Shown one piece after another: positions 62,835 through 64,000 of a DNA stretch of 64,000 bases (the first letter of the stretch is position 1; each line of letters starts with the position of its first letter). The notes below the pieces were generated by a model. It did not search any database. It was not told the DNA's origin and was given only the letters and a program-made list of their open reading frames with translations. Made by a program: the position numbers and the translations under genes. Source of the DNA: Mesorhizobium australicum WSM2073 (GTDB lineage Bacteria > Pseudomonadota > Alphaproteobacteria > Rhizobiales > Rhizobiaceae); contig NC_019973.1 in the NCBI RefSeq assembly GCF_000230995.2, positions 3,362,001 to 3,426,000 on the forward strand, given 5' to 3'.

Positions 62835-63713
62835 ATGGATAGCTTCCGCTCCAAGATCATCCCCGTAACCTCCATCCTTCTGGGCGTGGTCGTGCTCTGG
62901 TACATCTTCGCCGTCATCCTCAACGCGCCCTTCCAGCGCGATCTCGACCGGCGTGCCAACGAAACCTCCACGTTCGGCGAACTCATCGGCAAGACTCTGT
63001 CGCAGCCCAAGCCGACGCTGCCGGCGCCGCATCAGGTGGCGGTGAATTTCTTCGAGAACACTTTTCTGCGGCCCATCACCTCAAACCGCAGTCTCGTCTA
63101 CAACGCCTGGGTTACGCTGTCCTCGACGCTGCTCGGCTTCGCCTTCGGCACCGCACTCGGCATCGTCATCGCCGTCGGCATCGTCCATGTCGCGACGCTC
63201 GACCGCAGCCTGATGCCGTGGATCATCGCCTCGCAGACCATTCCGATCCTGGCGGTGGCGCCGATGATCATCGTCGTTCTGGCGGCAATCGGCATTACCG
63301 GACTGATCCCGAAGGCGATGATCTCGACCTATCTGTCGTTCTTCCCGGTAACCGTAGGCATGGTGAAGGGCCTGCGCTCGCCCGAGATCATGCATCTCGA
63401 CCTGATGCACACCTACAATGCCAGCCGCGCGCAGACCTTCTGGAAACTGCGTGTGCCAGCCTCGGTGCCATTCCTGTTCACCTCGATGAAGGTCGCGGTG
63501 GCGGCAAGCCTGGTGGGCGCAATCGTCGGCGAACTGCCGACCGGCGCGGTCGCCGGCATCGGCGCCAAGCTGTTGGCGGGCGCCTATTACAGCCAGTCCA
63601 TCGACATCTGGTCGGCGCTGGTCGCCGGCTCCATCGTGGCGGCGCTGCTGGTGATGGTGGTTGGCATCGCCGGCCGCGTCGTTGACCGCGCCATGGGCGG
63701 GAGGCCAGCATGA
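62835..63713 (+). CDS. ABC transporter permease
   Basis: A 292-residue inner-membrane protein of the SsuC/TauC type. The first helix is ITPVTS-like (IIPVTSILLGVVVLWYIFAVIL), and SLVYNAWVTLSSTLLGFAFGTALGIVIAV and QTIPILAVAPMIIVVLAAIGITGLIPKAMI follow. The EAA-type loop lies in LMHTYNASRAQTFWKLRVPASVP. It works with the ATPase at 61.7 kb. Its stop overlaps the next ATG by 4 bp. Confidence 0.9.
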   Translation: MDSFRSKIIPVTSILLGVVVLWYIFAVILNAPFQRDLDRRANETSTFGELIGKTLSQPKPTLPAPHQVAVNFFENTFLRPITSNRSLVYNAWVTLSSTLLGFAFGTALGIVIAVGIVHVATLDRSLMPWIIASQTIPILAVAPMIIVVLAAIGITGLIPKAMISTYLSFFPVTVGMVKGLRSPEIMHLDLMHTYNASRAQTFWKLRVPASVPFLFTSMKVAVAASLVGAIVGELPTGAVAGIGAKLLAGAYYSQSIDIWSALVAGSIVAALLVMVVGIAGRVVDRAMGGRPA

Positions 63714-64000
63714 ACTGGCTGAAACCTTCCTGGCAGGCCGTGCTGGCGATCGTGCTGTGCCTGATCGCGATTGCGCTCGGCGCCATGTCGAAGCCGGAAG
63801 CGGCAGCGCTTGCCGATCCGACGGCCAGTATCGGCTACCCCTATCTCGGAATGAAGGGCTTGATGCTTGGCGTGGCCGTGCTGGCGGCGCTGATCTCCAT
63901 GGTCAGGATTCCGCCCCTGGCGGAGGCCGTGGTGCTCTTCATAGGGGCCCATCTCGTCGCCTGGCTGCTGATATCGGGCATCGCAGGGTTCGAAGGGACG
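63710..64000 (+). CDS. second ABC permease or membrane subunit, 3'-truncated by window edge
   Basis: ATG 63710 overlaps the preceding stop (ATGA). The 97 visible codons run to the window end without a stop. Translation gives MNWLKPSWQAVLAIVLCLIA then strongly hydrophobic helices (LGVAVLAALISMV, AVVLFIGAHLVAWLL). This fits the N-terminal half of a second permease of the same importer, but the EAA loop that would prove it lies outside the window. Confidence 0.7.
   Translation, partial: MNWLKPSWQAVLAIVLCLIAIALGAMSKPEAAALADPTASIGYPYLGMKGLMLGVAVLAALISMVRIPPLAEAVVLFIGAHLVAWLLISGIAGFEGT

Noticed and set aside
1..64000. CRISPR array, tRNA, rRNA, prophage or plasmid origin
   Set aside because: I found no regularly spaced repeats, no tRNA cloverleaf or rRNA-like stretch, no phage structural genes and no replication initiator.

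Overview
The window is high-GC alphaproteobacterial chromosome and most resembles Mesorhizobium or a close relative in the Hyphomicrobiales. This is inferred from codon and GC style, the many ABC importers, rhizobial-type intergenic palindromic repeats, and a reductive pyrimidine catabolic cluster under a RutR-like regulator. I see no tRNA, rRNA, CRISPR array, prophage or plasmid replication genes. Both edges cut through genes.

Layout. 1-7.9 kb: the end of an MFS permease, then a LacI-family regulator and a CUT2-type sugar ABC importer ending in a gluconokinase. A perfect LacI-type operator lies upstream of the binding-protein gene. 7.9-15.7 kb (mostly minus strand): an acyltransferase-like gene, an Rrf2 regulator and a sulfate ABC system with two binding proteins, interrupted by an opposite-strand TacA/TacT-type toxin-antitoxin pair whose antitoxin looks frameshifted. 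15.9-24.4 kb (minus): an envelope operon of alpha-2-macroglobulin, PBP1C and a VanX-type dipeptidase. 24.7-32.7 kb: tamA-tamB, with a 622-residue internal duplication in TamB. 32.9-39.3 kb: a peptide/nickel-type ABC importer with fused ATPases, followed by a convergent lytic transglycosylase-like lipoprotein. 40.1-44.2 kb: a non-pyrrolysine MttB homologue paired with a dimethylglycine-dehydrogenase-like flavoprotein. 44.2-47.0 kb: DoxX, a small exported protein, a VOC protein and ChaC.

47.1-64 kb is dominated by pyrimidine breakdown. preT and preA (dihydropyrimidine dehydrogenase) flank a methyltransferase gene. After an unrelated Rrf2/AhpD/DoxX/SDR/XRE block come rutR, an omega-amino acid aminotransferase (beta-alanine disposal), an amidohydrolase (N-carbamoyl-beta-alanine), a dihydropyrimidinase and an ABC importer that runs off the right edge. 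RutR-like boxes precede both preT and the aminotransferase, so the two halves probably form one regulon. Uracil/thymine would be reduced by PreTA, ring-opened by dihydropyrimidinase, decarbamoylated by the amidohydrolase and transaminated.

This last cluster is also full of inserted palindromic repeats. The most striking is a 507-bp element with perfect 49-bp terminal inverted repeats enclosing a DUF559 (Vsr-like) nuclease gene whose C-terminus is encoded by the repeat. I consider it the best candidate for an undescribed mobile system here. Two genes (antitoxin and the second DoxX) each appear to have lost a single G, which could be real decay or sequence error.
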